64,000 nucleotides of DNA from Cryptomeria japonica (taxonomy: Eukaryota; Streptophyta; Pinopsida; Cupressales; Cupressaceae), in the NCBI RefSeq assembly GCF_030272615.1, contig NC_081414.1:53560636-53624635 (forward strand), given 5' to 3'. The notes beneath the pieces are model-generated. The model had not been told where the DNA came from. It was given only the letters and a program-made list of their open reading frames with translations, and did not search any database. Every line of letters starts with the position of its first letter. Position 1 is the first letter of the stretch. The position numbers were made by a program, and so were the translations under genes. Shown here piece after piece: positions 22,791 to 34,080 of the stretch.

Positions 22791-24960
22791 GTTGTCAAAA
22801 GAAAGAACAAAACTATTCTGGATGCAGCTAGAAGTATGTTATCAGAAGAAAATCTACCTTATGTATATTGGAGAGAAGCAGTGAGTACAATGGTTTACAC
22901 ATTCAACAAAGTTCACATCAAAGGTGAAACCGGTAAGACCCCTCATGAACTATGGTTTGGTAATACTCCTACTCTTAAATATTTTAGAATATTTGAGAGT
23001 AAATGTTATATTAGAAGAGATGAGTATATTGTCAAATTTGATCCTAGAAGTGATGAAGGAATATTTCTTGGTTATTCATCTAAGAGCAAGGCATATAGAT
23101 GTTTTAATAAGAGATTGCAAAAAATCATCGAGAGTGCAAATGTGAAGATTGATGATCAGTTTAGAGATAATTCAAGGTACATGGACTTTGAACCAGCAAT
23201 AGAGATAATATCAAACGAACCTATAATGAGTACACCGGTACAAAATGTTGATCCAGTCACACCGACATCATCTAAAAATTCCACAGTGACTGAAGAACAA
23301 CAACAAGTAAAAGCACCCTGGTATGTAAGATTGAATCACTCTGAAAGTCAGATAATTGGGAAGAAATATCAAGGTGTTATGACTAGAGGAAGAATGGCAA
23401 ATGAAGAGGTATGTCTAATTTCTCAAATTGAACCAGTATCAGTTAATGAGGCATGTGAAGATAAACATTGGATTAAAGCTATGGAAGATGAATTGGAACA
23501 AATTGAAAAGAATAACACATGGACATTGGTTCCCTCACCTAAAGACAAAAATATAATTGGAACAAAAAGGGTATTCAAAAATAAACTCAGTGAAGATGGT
23601 AAGGTGATCAGAAACAAAGCAAGATTAGTATGAAGGGATATTCACAGAAAGAAGGAGTTGATTATAATGAAACCTTTGCACCGGTAGCTAGAATTGAGGC
23701 AGTCAGATTATTCTTAGCTTTTGCAGCACACAAGAACTATAAAGTATATCAAATGGATGTTAAATGTGCATTTCTGAATGGTGATCTTGAAGAGGAAGTT
23801 TACCTTGAACAACTTGATGGAATTTCATTAACAAATGTACAGATATGGTTTGCAGGTTAAGGAAAGCTTTATATGGATTAAAGAAAACTCCTAGAGCTTG
23901 GTATAGATTGGACAAATATCTTTTGAAGATTGATTACACTAAAGGTAATGCTGACAACAATCTATATTTGAAAGTGAGTAATGATGACATCTTGGTTATA
24001 GAAGTTTTTGTTGATGATATAATTTTTGGAGGAGAAGATGGATTATGTAAAGACTTTTCTAATAAGATGTAGGAAGAATTTGAAATGTCTATAATTGGGG
24101 AGATAAAATTCTTTTTAGGATTGTGGATTTCACAAACTGACAAAGGTATATTCATAAGTCAATCAAAGTACTTAAAGGAATTACTAAAGAAATTTAGCAT
24201 GGAAAACTCTAAACTAGTAAGTACACCTATGACTACAACTGACAAACTATCATTGAAGGATGAATCAACACCTATTAATCTGACAAGAAACAAGTCTATG
24301 ATAGGAGGTTTATTGTATTTGACACAAACAAGACCTGATATTATGAATGTAGTATGTATTGTTTCAAGATTTCAGAGTAATCCTAAAGAAAATCATGAAT
24401 CAACAGTGAAAAGGATTTTCCGGTATCTACAAGGCACAACAAATCTTGGTTTATGGTATCCTAAAGATGAAAATTTTGTTTTATATGCATACACAGATGA
24501 AAATTGGGCAAGAGATGTAGATGAAAAAAAGAGAACCATCAGTGAAGCATTCTTTCTTGGTAGCAGATTAATTTCTTGGTTGAGCAAGAAATAGAGTTGC
24601 ACATCTTTATCAATAGAAGAATCAGAATATGTTGCAGCAACAACTAATTGTACCTAGATATTATGGATTAAGCAAATGTTGAAGGACATAAAGATAAAAT
24701 GCAAAGAACCTATAACAATTTATTGTGATAATATGGAAGCAATTGATATATCTACGAATCCGGTATTTCACTCAAAAACTAAACATGTTTCTATCAAATT
24801 CAATTTTCTGAAAGAGAATGTTGAAGCAAAAAAAGTGAAGTTGGTTTATATGAATACTAAAGAGTAGATTGCAGAGTTTTTTACTAAACCTTTGCCTAAG
24901 GAAACTTTTGAATATCTCAGAGAGTAGCTTGGGGTTATACCACCACTAGTAGAGACTTAG
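22791..24960 (+). pseudogene. Element B integrase end, reverse transcriptase and RNase H
   Basis: The region opens at NGVVKRKNKT, where Lys replaces the catalytic Glu of the DD35E integrase triad. The GKTPHELWFG and YIRRDEYIVKFDPRSDEGIF segments are normal Copia linkers. RT contains WVTF-type N-terminal motifs, [20 protein letters not shown] near 23755, [13 protein letters not shown] near 23867 and the active site VFVDDIIFGG near 24005. Frameshifts lie at 23632 and 23855, and stops at 24070 and 24592. RNase H (AYTDENWARD, CDNMEAID) ends at a TAG at 24958. The order integrase before RT proves Copia type. Confidence 0.9.
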
Positions 24961-25257
24961 ACAATTGATAAATTGATAAGTTGGTATTTTTTAATAAGTT
25001 CTATGAAATGTTTGAATCTAGTTTTTGTATAGCTTTTGCATTTGATGTAAAATGGGGAGAGATATCTATGGAAAAACACATTATCTTTTGGGGAGACATT
25101 ATTCTTTGGGGGAGAGATTGTTACTCTCTATCTGTATTTTGATTTCTGGTTAATGATGTCTTTTGGAGATTGTTGGTTTTTTGGTTTTTGGCATTTCTGT
25201 TTTGTCACTTAGATGTTTTTTCCATCTTGTGTTGCCATTAATGCCAAAGGGGGAGAT
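24961..25257 (+). other. Element B 3' untranslated region and polypurine tract
   Basis: Non-coding, with GGGGAGAGAT repeats and ending in AAAGGGGGAGAT directly before the LTR. It closely parallels the same region of element A. Confidence 0.8.
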
Positions 25258-25600
25258 TGTTGGTATTTTGGATGTGTTGCACTGGTTTTGTCATTAATTT
25301 CAACACTTGTCAATACTTATCAGCACTTGCAGATTCTTGGTTATGTTCACTGGCATGTTCAGTGACTTATGCATATTCACTGGTATCTGGTTCACCAATA
25401 GGTTATATTGTTCACCAACACTAAGAATGAATTGAAGATTACTTGGTTATGTTGAAAACATTGTTTGGACATTGTTTTGGTGATTTGGTCATTGATCTAA
25501 TCATGTTTGCATATTTGCTGTTACTGGCAAATAGGCCTAGGTTATGTACCAGCAAGCGTTATCCACTCCAGATCAACATGGCACATTATCGAGATGATTT
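25258..25600 (+). repeat. Element B 3' LTR, segment 1
   Basis: First 343 bases of the LTR, matching 6294-6487 and 8504 onward. It is interrupted at GATGATTT by element D. This copy is the uninterrupted reference that shows the empty site of transposon J. Confidence 0.88.
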
Positions 25601-26062
25601 TGTGAGATTTCACCAAGATCTAGAGGCAATGGAAAGTACAAATAAGATAGACAAAACATATGATAGGAATAAATTGTATTCTATCAACATAAAAATATTG
25701 ATCAATTAGATCATCAAGCATTACATACAATGAATATGAGCCTACTTATATAGGCAAGGCTATATGGATATGTGAGCACACAAACATGACATGTGGCTAA
25801 ATAAGAAACAAGGGTAGGTAGGAAATAGGTGTGGGTAGGTAGGACAAACAATAAAATATTCCACATGAGGTGGATCACCCACTGAATGTGGAATATAACA
25901 ACAAGATAAGTCCACAAAGGGTGGAAATTCTCCTACACACAATATCCCAATATGGCACAAACACCCAAGTGTCTCATACCCAAACTACTATAAAGTGCAT
26001 TTCTTAAGTAAACTTAAGTAAGGTGTAATAATATTCAAGATGAATATTTATTTACACCAACA
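25601..26062 (-). repeat. Element D 3' LTR
   Basis: Left copy on the plus strand, ending TTATTTACACCAACA. It carries GAATATGAGCC..TATATAGGC motifs near 25730-25755. It matches the right copy over its full length, with scattered substitutions. Confidence 0.88.
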
Positions 26063-26069
26063 CCCCCCC

Positions 26070-26912
26070 TTAAGTGCAACTGAGGGGAATGCACTTAAGT
26101 CTACAATGCAATGAAGTAATGCAAGATGGGTCCCAGCTACTAGGTCATGTAAGGTACCCATGTACAAATGCAAATGTATGCAAACCAATGCAATGAAATC
26201 TCTCACAAAGCGGGGAAAGAGAGAAAAACCTAATGGGAAAAAACCCTCCCCCAAAAGAGAGATGAAAACTAGATACAAAGAAATCTCATAGAAGTATGAG
26301 AAGGACAAAACCCCATGTGAGGAAAAAGTCCCCCCCATATGAGAGAAGAAGAAGAAGAGAAGCTAGGTAGCCCCCCCTGAATGTGGAATCTACACCAATG
26401 ATAGAAGCTCAAAGATGAATGAAGAAACTGCTCCATGAATGTCGAACCACGTTCCTCCCCTTAGGAAGAAACAAAACCAAAGGTGTATCCATAAAGTCTC
26501 CCCAATCATGAAGGGAAGATGAAGAAAAAATACTCATGATGACAGGAATCTCTAAAAAATGCTCAAGTGTCCCCATGTTGATGTTGAAAGGTACCCCCTC
26601 CAAAGGTGGTAAACTGCACCACACTGCTGAAAAAGGGACTCCAAGATCTAGTGGAGAAAAATTTAGAATAATATCCAAAGACTCACGTGTCTCCTCAAAA
26701 GATAAAGAGACCTCCAACTGCTGGACAAAAGTATCCACAATCATGTCAACCTCTAAAGATTGATCATGTAGAGAATGCACAAGAGGGTCAAAGTGATCCC
26801 TCACAACAATCGAATAAGGATCATCTTCATCAAAGAGAAGATGAATGTCATCAATGATGCCTCCCAAATCTGCAACGTAGGACTCCACAAACAAACATGT
26901 AATGTTTGTCAA
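26070..26912 (-). pseudogene. Element D downstream ORF of unknown function
   Basis: I do not recognise this product. The minus-strand frame is open from 26912 to 26409 and encodes an acidic, leucine-rich chain (GGIIDDIHLLFDEDDPYS, DHFDPLVHSLHDQSLEVD, SLHDWGDFMDTPLVLFLP). Further decayed frame continues to about 26070. It lies where Copia integrase and RT would be. The same sequence is present at the same place in element E, so it was part of the family and not a private insertion. It probably joined the upstream gag-protease frame originally, because reading one base over at 26905-26915 connects both. No signal peptide, clear membrane segment or catalytic motif is visible. Confidence 0.5.
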
Positions 26913-27600
26913 GTAGGCATCCCATGAAACTGAAGCTTGAAGACATGAAATATCCTATTGCACTGACTCACAAGAAGGCAAATTGTCGCACTAGCTGCAT
27001 CATTAAGTGCAATTGGTGGTGTGATATCAAGAGAAGAAGATGATATGAAAGGCTCAAGAATGGGGTCACATGTGAGAATCCCCAAGTTCAAATGCCCAAA
27101 GTTCTCAAAATCTAAATCATCAACATAGGAAGAATCAACCTCATCAATAGGACCAAAATGTGAAAAAGAGTACAATCGAGATTCATGATCAACCACCTCA
27201 GTCGCAATGATTGCTCTACTCTCCAAGTCTCCAATGATAACTAAATCAAGTGTGAACTCCATAATTTTCCTAGTTGCCCCATGTGTGATTTGATAGATGG
27301 AAAGAAGATTGTTTGTCAAGTGGGGTACACACAACACATCATTGAAGGATTTGTCCCCAATGGCAGTAGATCTTTTCCCAATCACATCCATGTAGTTCTG
27401 ATTGCCCATCAAAATTTGTGGCATGTGGCAAGGCTCAAATATAGGAAACATAAACTACGAAGATGCCATATGATGAGAAGCCCCTGAATCTAAAAGCCAT
27501 CTCCCTGAATCAAGACTTGTAGTAGCACAAAGAGCTTGTCCCTTTCCTTTATATATCCCAAAAGAGTGATTCTTTCCTTTATCCTTGGAAGAAGAAGCCG
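26909..27600 (-). pseudogene. Element D protease and following segment
   Basis: Minus-strand translation gives GRWLLDSGASHHMASS with the protease D-S-G catalytic motif near 27495-27460, then a stop. A long frame follows (MFPIFEPCHMPQILMGNQNY, then SFNDVLCVPHLTNNLLSIYQ). These VLCVPHLTNNLLSI residues are the C-terminal part of a Copia-type aspartic protease. After that come SHFGPIDEVDSSYVDDLDFE and a serine-rich stretch. In ordinary Copia elements the GAG-pre-integrase domain would follow, but it does not appear. The YVDD here is part of an acidic linker and not an RT active site, since no RT motifs surround it. Confidence 0.7.
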
Positions 27601-28502
27601 ATGTAGACATTTTAGAAGGTAGGTTGATTCTATTCTTCTGAAGAAGATTCTTCAGCTCATCAATATCCTTCTTATAACAATGATGTTCATCATGTCCTAA
27701 CTTCTTGCAATATCCACAAAAAAGATTATCCTTATATGATTTCCTTTTAGGTGAGAATGATGAATCGCATTGTTATGGAAAGGAAGATTGTGCTCCATAT
27801 TGTTGTGGCTTTGACTTAGGTTGCTTTTGATTCTTTCATTTTCCTTGATTGCTTTGATTCCCTTTATTAGCCTCTAAATCTTGTGAATTTGAAGATTTGA
27901 GAATCCCCATCATGGTCAACTTATATTGTTCAAGTATAAACATCTCCATGAATGAATCAAATAAGGGAGAAGTGTATGAGAAACCTTTAGCTAACCTATG
28001 GGTGTGAAAGCTAGATACAAAGGCTGCATACTTTGAAGGAAGCTTGTCCAACAAGTTGTAAACCAATTGAGCATCCTTTTTGTCAATTCCACAATCCTTT
28101 AGCTTTGCTCTTAGCTCAGTTGATTTTGTGACATAATCTTGGATTTTATCAATATCCTTGGTATCCAAAGTTGTGAGTTCATTATCAAGCTTGTAGCCCT
28201 TAATCTCATCAACTTGACCATACAATTTCTGAAAACATTACCCAAGCCTCTTTAATTGTGGTACACTTATCAATGTGAAAAATGAGGTCATCTAATACAT
28301 ACTTTCTAAGAGTTCTAAGTGCCATAACATTCTTAGTAATCCATTCAATTTGAGCATTAGGATCAACCTTAGGATCAGGTGGTACTGTTATAGGTTCATT
28401 TAGATAATAAATGAGTCCTTTTTCCATTAGTTTACTCCATGCCTTAATCTTCCATGAGGCATAATTATGAGGAGTTAAAAGTGGACATTTAGAAGAACCC
28501 AT
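27601..28502 (-). pseudogene. Element D gag
   Basis: Gag begins at the ATG at 28502-28500 (GSSKCPLLTPHNYASWKI), preferred over upstream starts that lie in leader sequence. The UBN2/gag domain shows EWITKNVMALRTLRKY and IKEAWVMF, then after a frameshift near 28215 YGQVDEIKGYKLDNELT and QLVYNLLDKLPSKYAAFVSS. A zinc knuckle CGYCKKLGHDEHHCY is encoded near 27725-27680. A lysine-rich linker joins to protease. One stop lies at 27836. The domain resembles Copia gag proteins and would form particles. Confidence 0.8.
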
Positions 28503-29022
28503 AGCACCAAAAATGAAAAAACACAAGATACAAAGAGGCATGATCACACAAGACACCCCTGCAAAATGCTCAAACAAGAAATCCCCCCCCCCCCAAAAAA
28601 AAAAAATAAAAATGGTGATTTGGCACTTTATATTTAGTGTGAATACAATGGGCCACTTGCAAAACAAGGAAAAGTGGACTTCTGATTTCAATTTATAAAT
28701 TCTGAAAATGAGATCTAAAAGACTTCAACAAATACTGCTAGTGATCTAAACTGAGATCCAAGCAAAATTATAATTTCTGGAAAATTTCCGCCGCAACTTC
28801 AAACTTCAAATGTCTCTAGATTTGGCCTCCGAAGTCCTATTTGGATGAAACAAAAGGCAAAATTGACTTTCTTGGACCTCCTCAATCCAATCGTGACCTC
28901 AGATTTGACCCATCAATCTCCAACAATAACCTGCAATAGAAAGCTCCAAAATACACAACCCCAAATAGCATCAAATTTCTCTCAATTGGCAAACCAATGA
29001 CACTCTAATGGCTTTGATACCA
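28503..29022 (-). other. Element D leader and primer-binding site
   Basis: Between gag and the right LTR. It contains a C9A10 tract (28586-28606), likely slippage-prone, and the PBS (plus-strand GCTTTGATACCA at 29010-29021) next to the LTR. Confidence 0.65.
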
Positions 29023-29484
29023 TGTGAGATTTCACCAAGATCTAGAGGCAATGGAAAGCACAAACAAGAGAGACAAAATAGATGATAGGAATAAACTGTC
29101 TTCTATCAAGATAAAAATATAGATCAACTGGATCATCAAGCATTACATACAATGAATATGAGCCTACTTATATAGGCAAGGCTATATGGATATGTGAGCA
29201 TACAAAAATGACATGTAGCTCAATAAGAAACAAGGGTAGGTAGGAAATAGGTGTGGGTAGGTAGGAGAAACAATAAAGTATTCCACATGAGGTGTATCAC
29301 CCACTGAATGTGAAATGTAACAACAAGATAAGTCCACAAAAGGTGGAAATTATCCTACACACAATATCCCAATGTGGCACAAACACCCAAGTGTCTCATA
29401 CCCAAACTACTATGAACTGCATTTCCTAAGTAAACTTAAGTAAGGTGTAATAATATTCAAGATGAATAATTATTTACACCAAAA
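29023..29484 (-). repeat. Element D 5' LTR
   Basis: Right copy, same 462-base length as the left copy, ending TTTACACCAAAA (the last CA decayed to AA). Confidence 0.87.
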
Positions 29485-30184
29485 AATTAGTTATTATTGT
29501 AAATGCATTGAGCCAACATGATGCATCGCATATTGATTAATTTGTAAATGATTTTATTGTAATATCTTTAGTGAGCCGACCTACACATTTGGTCTTAGGT
29601 TTTTGTATATATGTAGGATCTCATTTGTGAGATTGAGAGACATGGATATAGGAATGTAATAAGTGGTAGAGAATAAGGTATATGTGAATATAAGCAAAGC
29701 TATACACACAAACATCATTCAAGATTCAAAGAGGTTTTGAAGAAGGAAAATCAAAGCTTAATCGATACTTAATCCAGCATATGAAGATGCTATTTTGAGC
29801 AGTCCATTATCATTGGATTTAACCATCCAATTGTAGTCAGTGTGACTCCCATTTTGTCATTGAGCAATGAGCTCTAGGCAGTTGGCCTTTCTGCATGTGC
29901 AGACTCCATATTGTACACACATACTATATGCAGTAGTATCATCTGATTGTGGGTAAGGTTTCGCACCGTGGTTTTTCCCCTTATAGGGTTTCCATGTACA
30001 AATATCTGTGTTATGTGTTGTGGATGTTATCTGTATTTCTAATTGATACATTAAAATTTACCGACATTGCAATTAATTGTCAAAACTATTTACCGACATT
30101 AAGTTTAATTAAGTTATATTTGGTTTGAAATTAATAGACAACTGATTCACCCCCCCCACTCTCAGTTGTCTCTGGGACCTAAAA
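29485..30184 (+). repeat. Element B 3' LTR, segment 2
   Basis: Resumes GTTATTATTGTAAATGCATTG exactly where segment 1 stopped. It runs through GCAGACTCCATATTGTACACAC and the CCCCCCCACTCTCAG run to the LTR end (CCTAAAA). Confidence 0.85.
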
Positions 30185-31148
30185 TGTACACCCATGAGGA
30201 TGTCTAATACAACCTGATATCAATTACATTGTTTGGATTTACCCATCTAGGGCTAGTTGTCCATGTTCCCCATTGCTTGCCAACTCAATGTGCCAAGCCT
30301 AGGGTATGGTGGAAAAACTAGAGAGCAAGCTTCCTTGCCTTAAAAACAAAATAAAAATATAATGTACAAATGCTCCTAGAATTTCACAAGGTTTCAGTAT
30401 GTGGTTCCACAATGGAATGCTAGGTTTGAGCCTTGAAGTCTTCAAAACCCTTGTTTCAAGGTCTTTAGGACCCGCCTGCAACAAAAATGCCAAAACTTGC
30501 AAACAAGAATACTTCAAAATTTCAAATCATGATAAAATGGAAGTTAAGTCTCTATTCTATAAATCCATGTTTTTATATGGGCTTGGAAGTCCGTACAGAC
30601 CATACAATACCAAGGAAACTCAATGCAAATCATTGAAAACACAAAAATTGAACACTAAATCTTGCTCTCCTTATTCCAACTCTTCAACAAACCTTCTCAT
30701 CAGTTGTCCCAAGCCTTATATCGGCTCTAGGTTGGGTATAAGTGTCTTTTAACTGAACAAGACAACCAACTGGCCATTGGTGTTTGGAAAATGCAAAATT
30801 TGCAAAGTTTCTATGAGAAACTTTTGCAACTTTTACAACTTTTACCTAATTGAGCAACCTTGACCCAAATCAAACCTAGATCACTTCTAACAGTCCAAAT
30901 GATCTTAAAAACTATTAAACAACATCAAACAACCTATTCTAACATAAAACCAACTTATTCTACCAAGTCCTCTACCTAGCACCCTTAAGCCCATATGCCA
31001 ACATTGGCCAATCAGTGACTCCTAGGGTCCTTACAAACATCTGAGTACTTGTTCACTAACCTATTGACCTTATAAAAAACCAAAATCTCCTCATTCCTAA
31101 CTCCTGGAACCTACACAATAAAATTTATTCAATTTCTCCTGCACCAAT
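30185..31148. other. No recognisable gene
   Basis: AT-rich sequence with many short frames. A 117-residue plus-strand frame at 30399-30752 and an opposite 72-residue frame carry no domain I recognise. It may be the leader of whatever encodes the frame at 31149, but no LTR boundary can be shown. Confidence 0.5.
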
Positions 31149-32045
31149 GGGTATGACAATGGCAGAGATGCGTTTGAGTGAAGAGGCGATGGAAGCCTTG
31201 TCGATTGTGAAAATTATAGAGAACCATCTTACTCTGCAAGAAGTGACACTAGAAAAGGGTGAAGACAAAGAGAAAGAAGTGTTTATGGTAGATTATGTCT
31301 TGTTTTAATACATCAATGGGGATCACAAGGAACACGATATGAAGTTGACCGACATGGCCTTTGTGCTAATGCCACTGGATTCTCCTTGCAAGGACAATGA
31401 TTTTTCTGATGACATTTCTCTCCATCAGAGGGAGAAGCACCAACATAAGTCATCTATTTCAACAGAGGACACTGATATGACCAGTGGTGAAAGTGAAGTT
31501 TCAAATGAAGCTAAGTGAAAACCTCAAGAGGATGAATATGCAAAGTATCTGATTCAGAGGCTTATTTATGCTGAGGGGGCCGAGAATGGCCTTGAATTCC
31601 CCATCGCTAGTCCTTTCAACTACGTTGGACCAAGAATGAATTTTATTCTTGGAATTGATGGAACCACTTTTGTGGTTGTTTTGGTTGGAGAAATTTTGAG
31701 GGAGGCAGAAAAACTAGTAGTAAAGAAGGGAGTGAAAAGCCAATAGAAGAAAATATCATAGACAAAACCTCCTTTGAGAAGTTTTTAGAGGATTGAATAA
31801 AGGTAGGCAGTAAAACTAGAGTTTTGGGTGATGCAATGATCATCTTCTATGATAAGAACAAATTTAGTGCCACTTCTGAGATGTCCTCTTCGATAAAATA
31901 TTTGAAGTAATTGACAAAGAAATATTTTGTCAAGGATTGGTTGCAAGTGATAGCATCCATTAATGATCACAATGTCTATGAGTTACATTTTTTCAACACT
32001 ACTAAAGAGAAGGGACACAAAATCCTTGACATGATAAGGAAAGAT
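31149..32045 (+). pseudogene. Decayed ORF of unknown family
   Basis: From ATG at 31149 one frame reads about 120 codons with a single TAA at 31306, and more after a TGA at 31516. Visible residues are GMTMAEMRLSEEAMEALSI, EYAKYLIQRLIYAEGAENGL, FNYVGPRMNFILGIDG and, after further stops and frame changes, AMIIFYDKNKFSATSEMSS and KKYFVKDWLQVIASINDHN. I do not recognise the family. The even spread of stops at TAA, TGA and TAG and the interruption by element E at 32046 (possible duplication AAGAT at left) indicate an older transposon-type ORF or a host pseudogene. There is no evidence for signal peptide or metal site. Confidence 0.5.
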
Positions 32046-32504
32046 TGTGAGATTTTTCCAAGATCAAGAGCTGAATGAAAAGTACAAGAGAGACAAAATA
32101 GATGATAGAAATAAATTGTATTCTATCAAGATGAAAATATTGATCAATTGGATCATCAATAGTTACATACAATGAATATGATCCTGCTTATATAAGCAAG
32201 GCTATATGGATATGTGAGCACACAAACATGACATTTGTCTCAATAAGAAACAAGGGTAGGTGGGAAATAGGTGTGGGTAGGTAGGAGAAACCATATAATA
32301 TTCCACATGAGGTGGATCACCCACTAAATGTGGAATGTAACAACAAGATAAGTCCACAAAAGGTTTAAAATCTCCTACACACACTATCCCAATGTGCAAC
32401 AAACATCCAAGTGTCTCATACCCATACTACTATGAAATGCATTTCCTAAGTAAACTTAAGTATAGTGTAATAATATTCATGATAGATATTTATTTACACC
32501 AACA
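32046..32504 (-). repeat. Element E 3' LTR
   Basis: Matches both D LTRs over its length. The pentamer at its left, AAGAT, is the candidate target duplication; its partner is not in view. Confidence 0.85.
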
Positions 32505-32599
32505 CCCCCCCTTAAGTGCAACTTAGGGGAATACACTTAAGTCTACAATGCAACTAAACAATGCAAGATGGGTCCTGGCTACTAGGCCATGTTAGGTAC

Positions 32600-33360
32600 C
32601 CATATACAAATGCAAATGCATGAAAACTAATGCAATGAAATCTCTCACAAAGTGGAGAAAGAGAGAAAAAACCAATGGGAAAAAAGCCTTCCCCAAAAGA
32701 GAGATGAAAACTAGATACAAAGAAATCTCATAGAAGTATGTGAGGAACAAAACCCCATGTGAGGAAAAAGTCCCCCCCATATGAGAGATGAAGAAGAGAG
32801 ACTAGGAAGTCCCCCCTCAATGTGGAATCTACACCAATGATAGAAGCTCGATGATGAATGAAGAAACTACTCCAGGAAAATCGAACCTAGTTCCTCCCCT
32901 AAGGAAGAAACAAAACCAAAGGTATATCCATGAAGTCTTCCCAATCATGAAAGGAAGATGTAGGAAAAATACTCATGATAAAAGGAATCTTTGAAAATAG
33001 CTCAAGTGTCCCTATGTCGGTGTTGAAAGTTACCTCCTCCAAAGGTGGTAAACTGTGCCACACTAGTGAAAAAGGAACTCCAAGATCTAGTGGAGATGAA
33101 TGTAGAACAATGTCCAAGGACTCATATGTCTCCTCAAAATATAAAGAGACCTCCTCCAACTATTGGACAAAAGTATCCACAATCATGTCAACCTCTAAAG
33201 ATTGATCATGTAGAGAATGCACAAGAGGGTCAAAGTGATCCCTCACAACAATCAAATAAGGATAATCTTCATCAAAGAGAAGATGAATGTCATCAATGAT
33301 GCCTCCCAAATATGCAATGTAGGACTCCACAAACAAACCTACAATGTCTGTCAAGTAGGC
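32600..33360 (-). pseudogene. Element E downstream ORF, homologous to that of D
   Basis: The minus-strand frame (33354-33160, then 33159-32899 after a stop) contains LGGIIDDIHLLFDEDYPY, DHFDPLVHSLHDQSLEVD and SSFHDWEDFMDIPLVLFLP. It matches the D copy nearly residue by residue, apart from substitutions and an extra residue near the Gln/Glu-rich joint. Conservation of protein-level sequence between two decayed copies suggests that it was coding when the family was active. I cannot name a domain. Confidence 0.5.
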
Positions 33361-33396
33361 ATCCCATGAAACTGAAGCTAGAAGACATGAAATATC

Positions 33397-34080
33397 CTAC
33401 TGCATTGAATCACAAGAAGGCAAAACTGTTGCACTAGTTGCATCATCAGGTGCAATAGGTGGTGTGATATTAAGAGGAGGAGATGAAATACAAGGTTCAA
33501 GAATGGGGTCATATGTGAGAATCCCCAAGTTCAAGTACCCAAAGTTTCCCTCAAAATATAAATCATCAACGTAGGAAGAATCGACCTCATCAATAGGACC
33601 AAAATGTGAAAAAGAGTACAACCAAGATGCATGATCAACCACCCCAGTCACAATGATAACTAAATTAGGTGTGAACTCCACAGTTTTCCTAGCTGCCCCA
33701 TGTGTGATTTGATAGATGGAAAGAAGATTCTTTGTCAAGTGGCATACACACAACACATCATTGAAGGATTTATCCCCAATGGCAATAGATCATTTCCTAG
33801 TCACATCCATGTATGTATGATTGCCCATCAAAATTTGCAGCATGTGGCAAGTCTCAAATGTAGAAAAAATAGATTGCGAAGATGACATATGATGAGAAGC
33901 CCCTAAATCTAGAAGCCATCTCCCCGAATCATGAATTGTAGTAGCACAAAGATCTTTTCCCTTTCCTTTATATGTCCCAAAAGAGTGATCCTTTCCTTTA
34001 TCCTTATCCTTTGAAGAAGAAGCCGATGTAGACATTCTGGAAGGTAGGTTGATTTTGTTCTTCTCAAGAAGATTCTTCAA
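33397..34080 (-). pseudogene. Element E protease and following segment
   Basis: The minus-strand frames carry WLLDLGASHHMSSS, where the protease D-S-G motif has changed to D-L-G, then ILMGNHTYMDV. After a frame change come MLCVCHLTKNLLSIYQITHG and SHFGPIDEVDSSYVDDLYFE. A short deletion relative to D removes residues near 33645. The catalytic change makes the protease inactive. Confidence 0.7.

Larger units (their letters stand above)
25601..29484 (-). mobile_element. Element D: Copia-like, gag-protease only, lacks integrase and RT
   Basis: A 3.9-kb minus-strand element with two 462-base LTRs. Both start TGTGAGATTTCACCAAGATC when read on the plus strand. The primer-binding site is the reverse complement of TGGTATCAAAGC at 29010-29021, next to the right LTR, and the C-rich plus-strand sequence at 26063-26076 is its polypurine tract. 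The duplication is GATTT on the left and AATTA on the right (three of five match). Inside are gag, a CCHC knuckle and a DSGASHHM protease, then an unassigned reading frame. No integrase, RT or RNase H motif is found, so it must depend on another element's enzymes. Confidence 0.88.
6294..30184 (+). mobile_element. Copia element B, full-length, opened by four later insertions
   Basis: This Ty1/Copia LTR retrotransposon reads on the plus strand. It starts TGTTGGTATTTTGG and its 3' LTR starts with the same sequence at 25258 directly after the polypurine tract AAAGGGGGAGAT. The 5' LTR is split by J and A, gag by C, and the 3' LTR by D. Without insertions it would be roughly 6.7 kb, a normal Copia size. 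The 3' LTR ends ..CCTAAAA where CTAACA would be expected. The flanking pentamers (TATAT left, TGTAC right) agree at only three positions, so the duplication is decayed or absent. Gag, protease, integrase, RT and RNase H are all recognisable but contain stops and frameshifts. It is the oldest layer of this nest. Confidence 0.85.

Noticed and set aside
26536-26763. Plus-strand frame across the D downstream ORF
   Set aside because: Antisense shadow; the minus-strand frame is longer, continuous with gag-protease and conserved in E.
27080-27170. YVDD residues in elements D and E suggesting an RT active site
   Set aside because: Surrounding sequence lacks all other RT motifs; it is an acidic linker after the protease.
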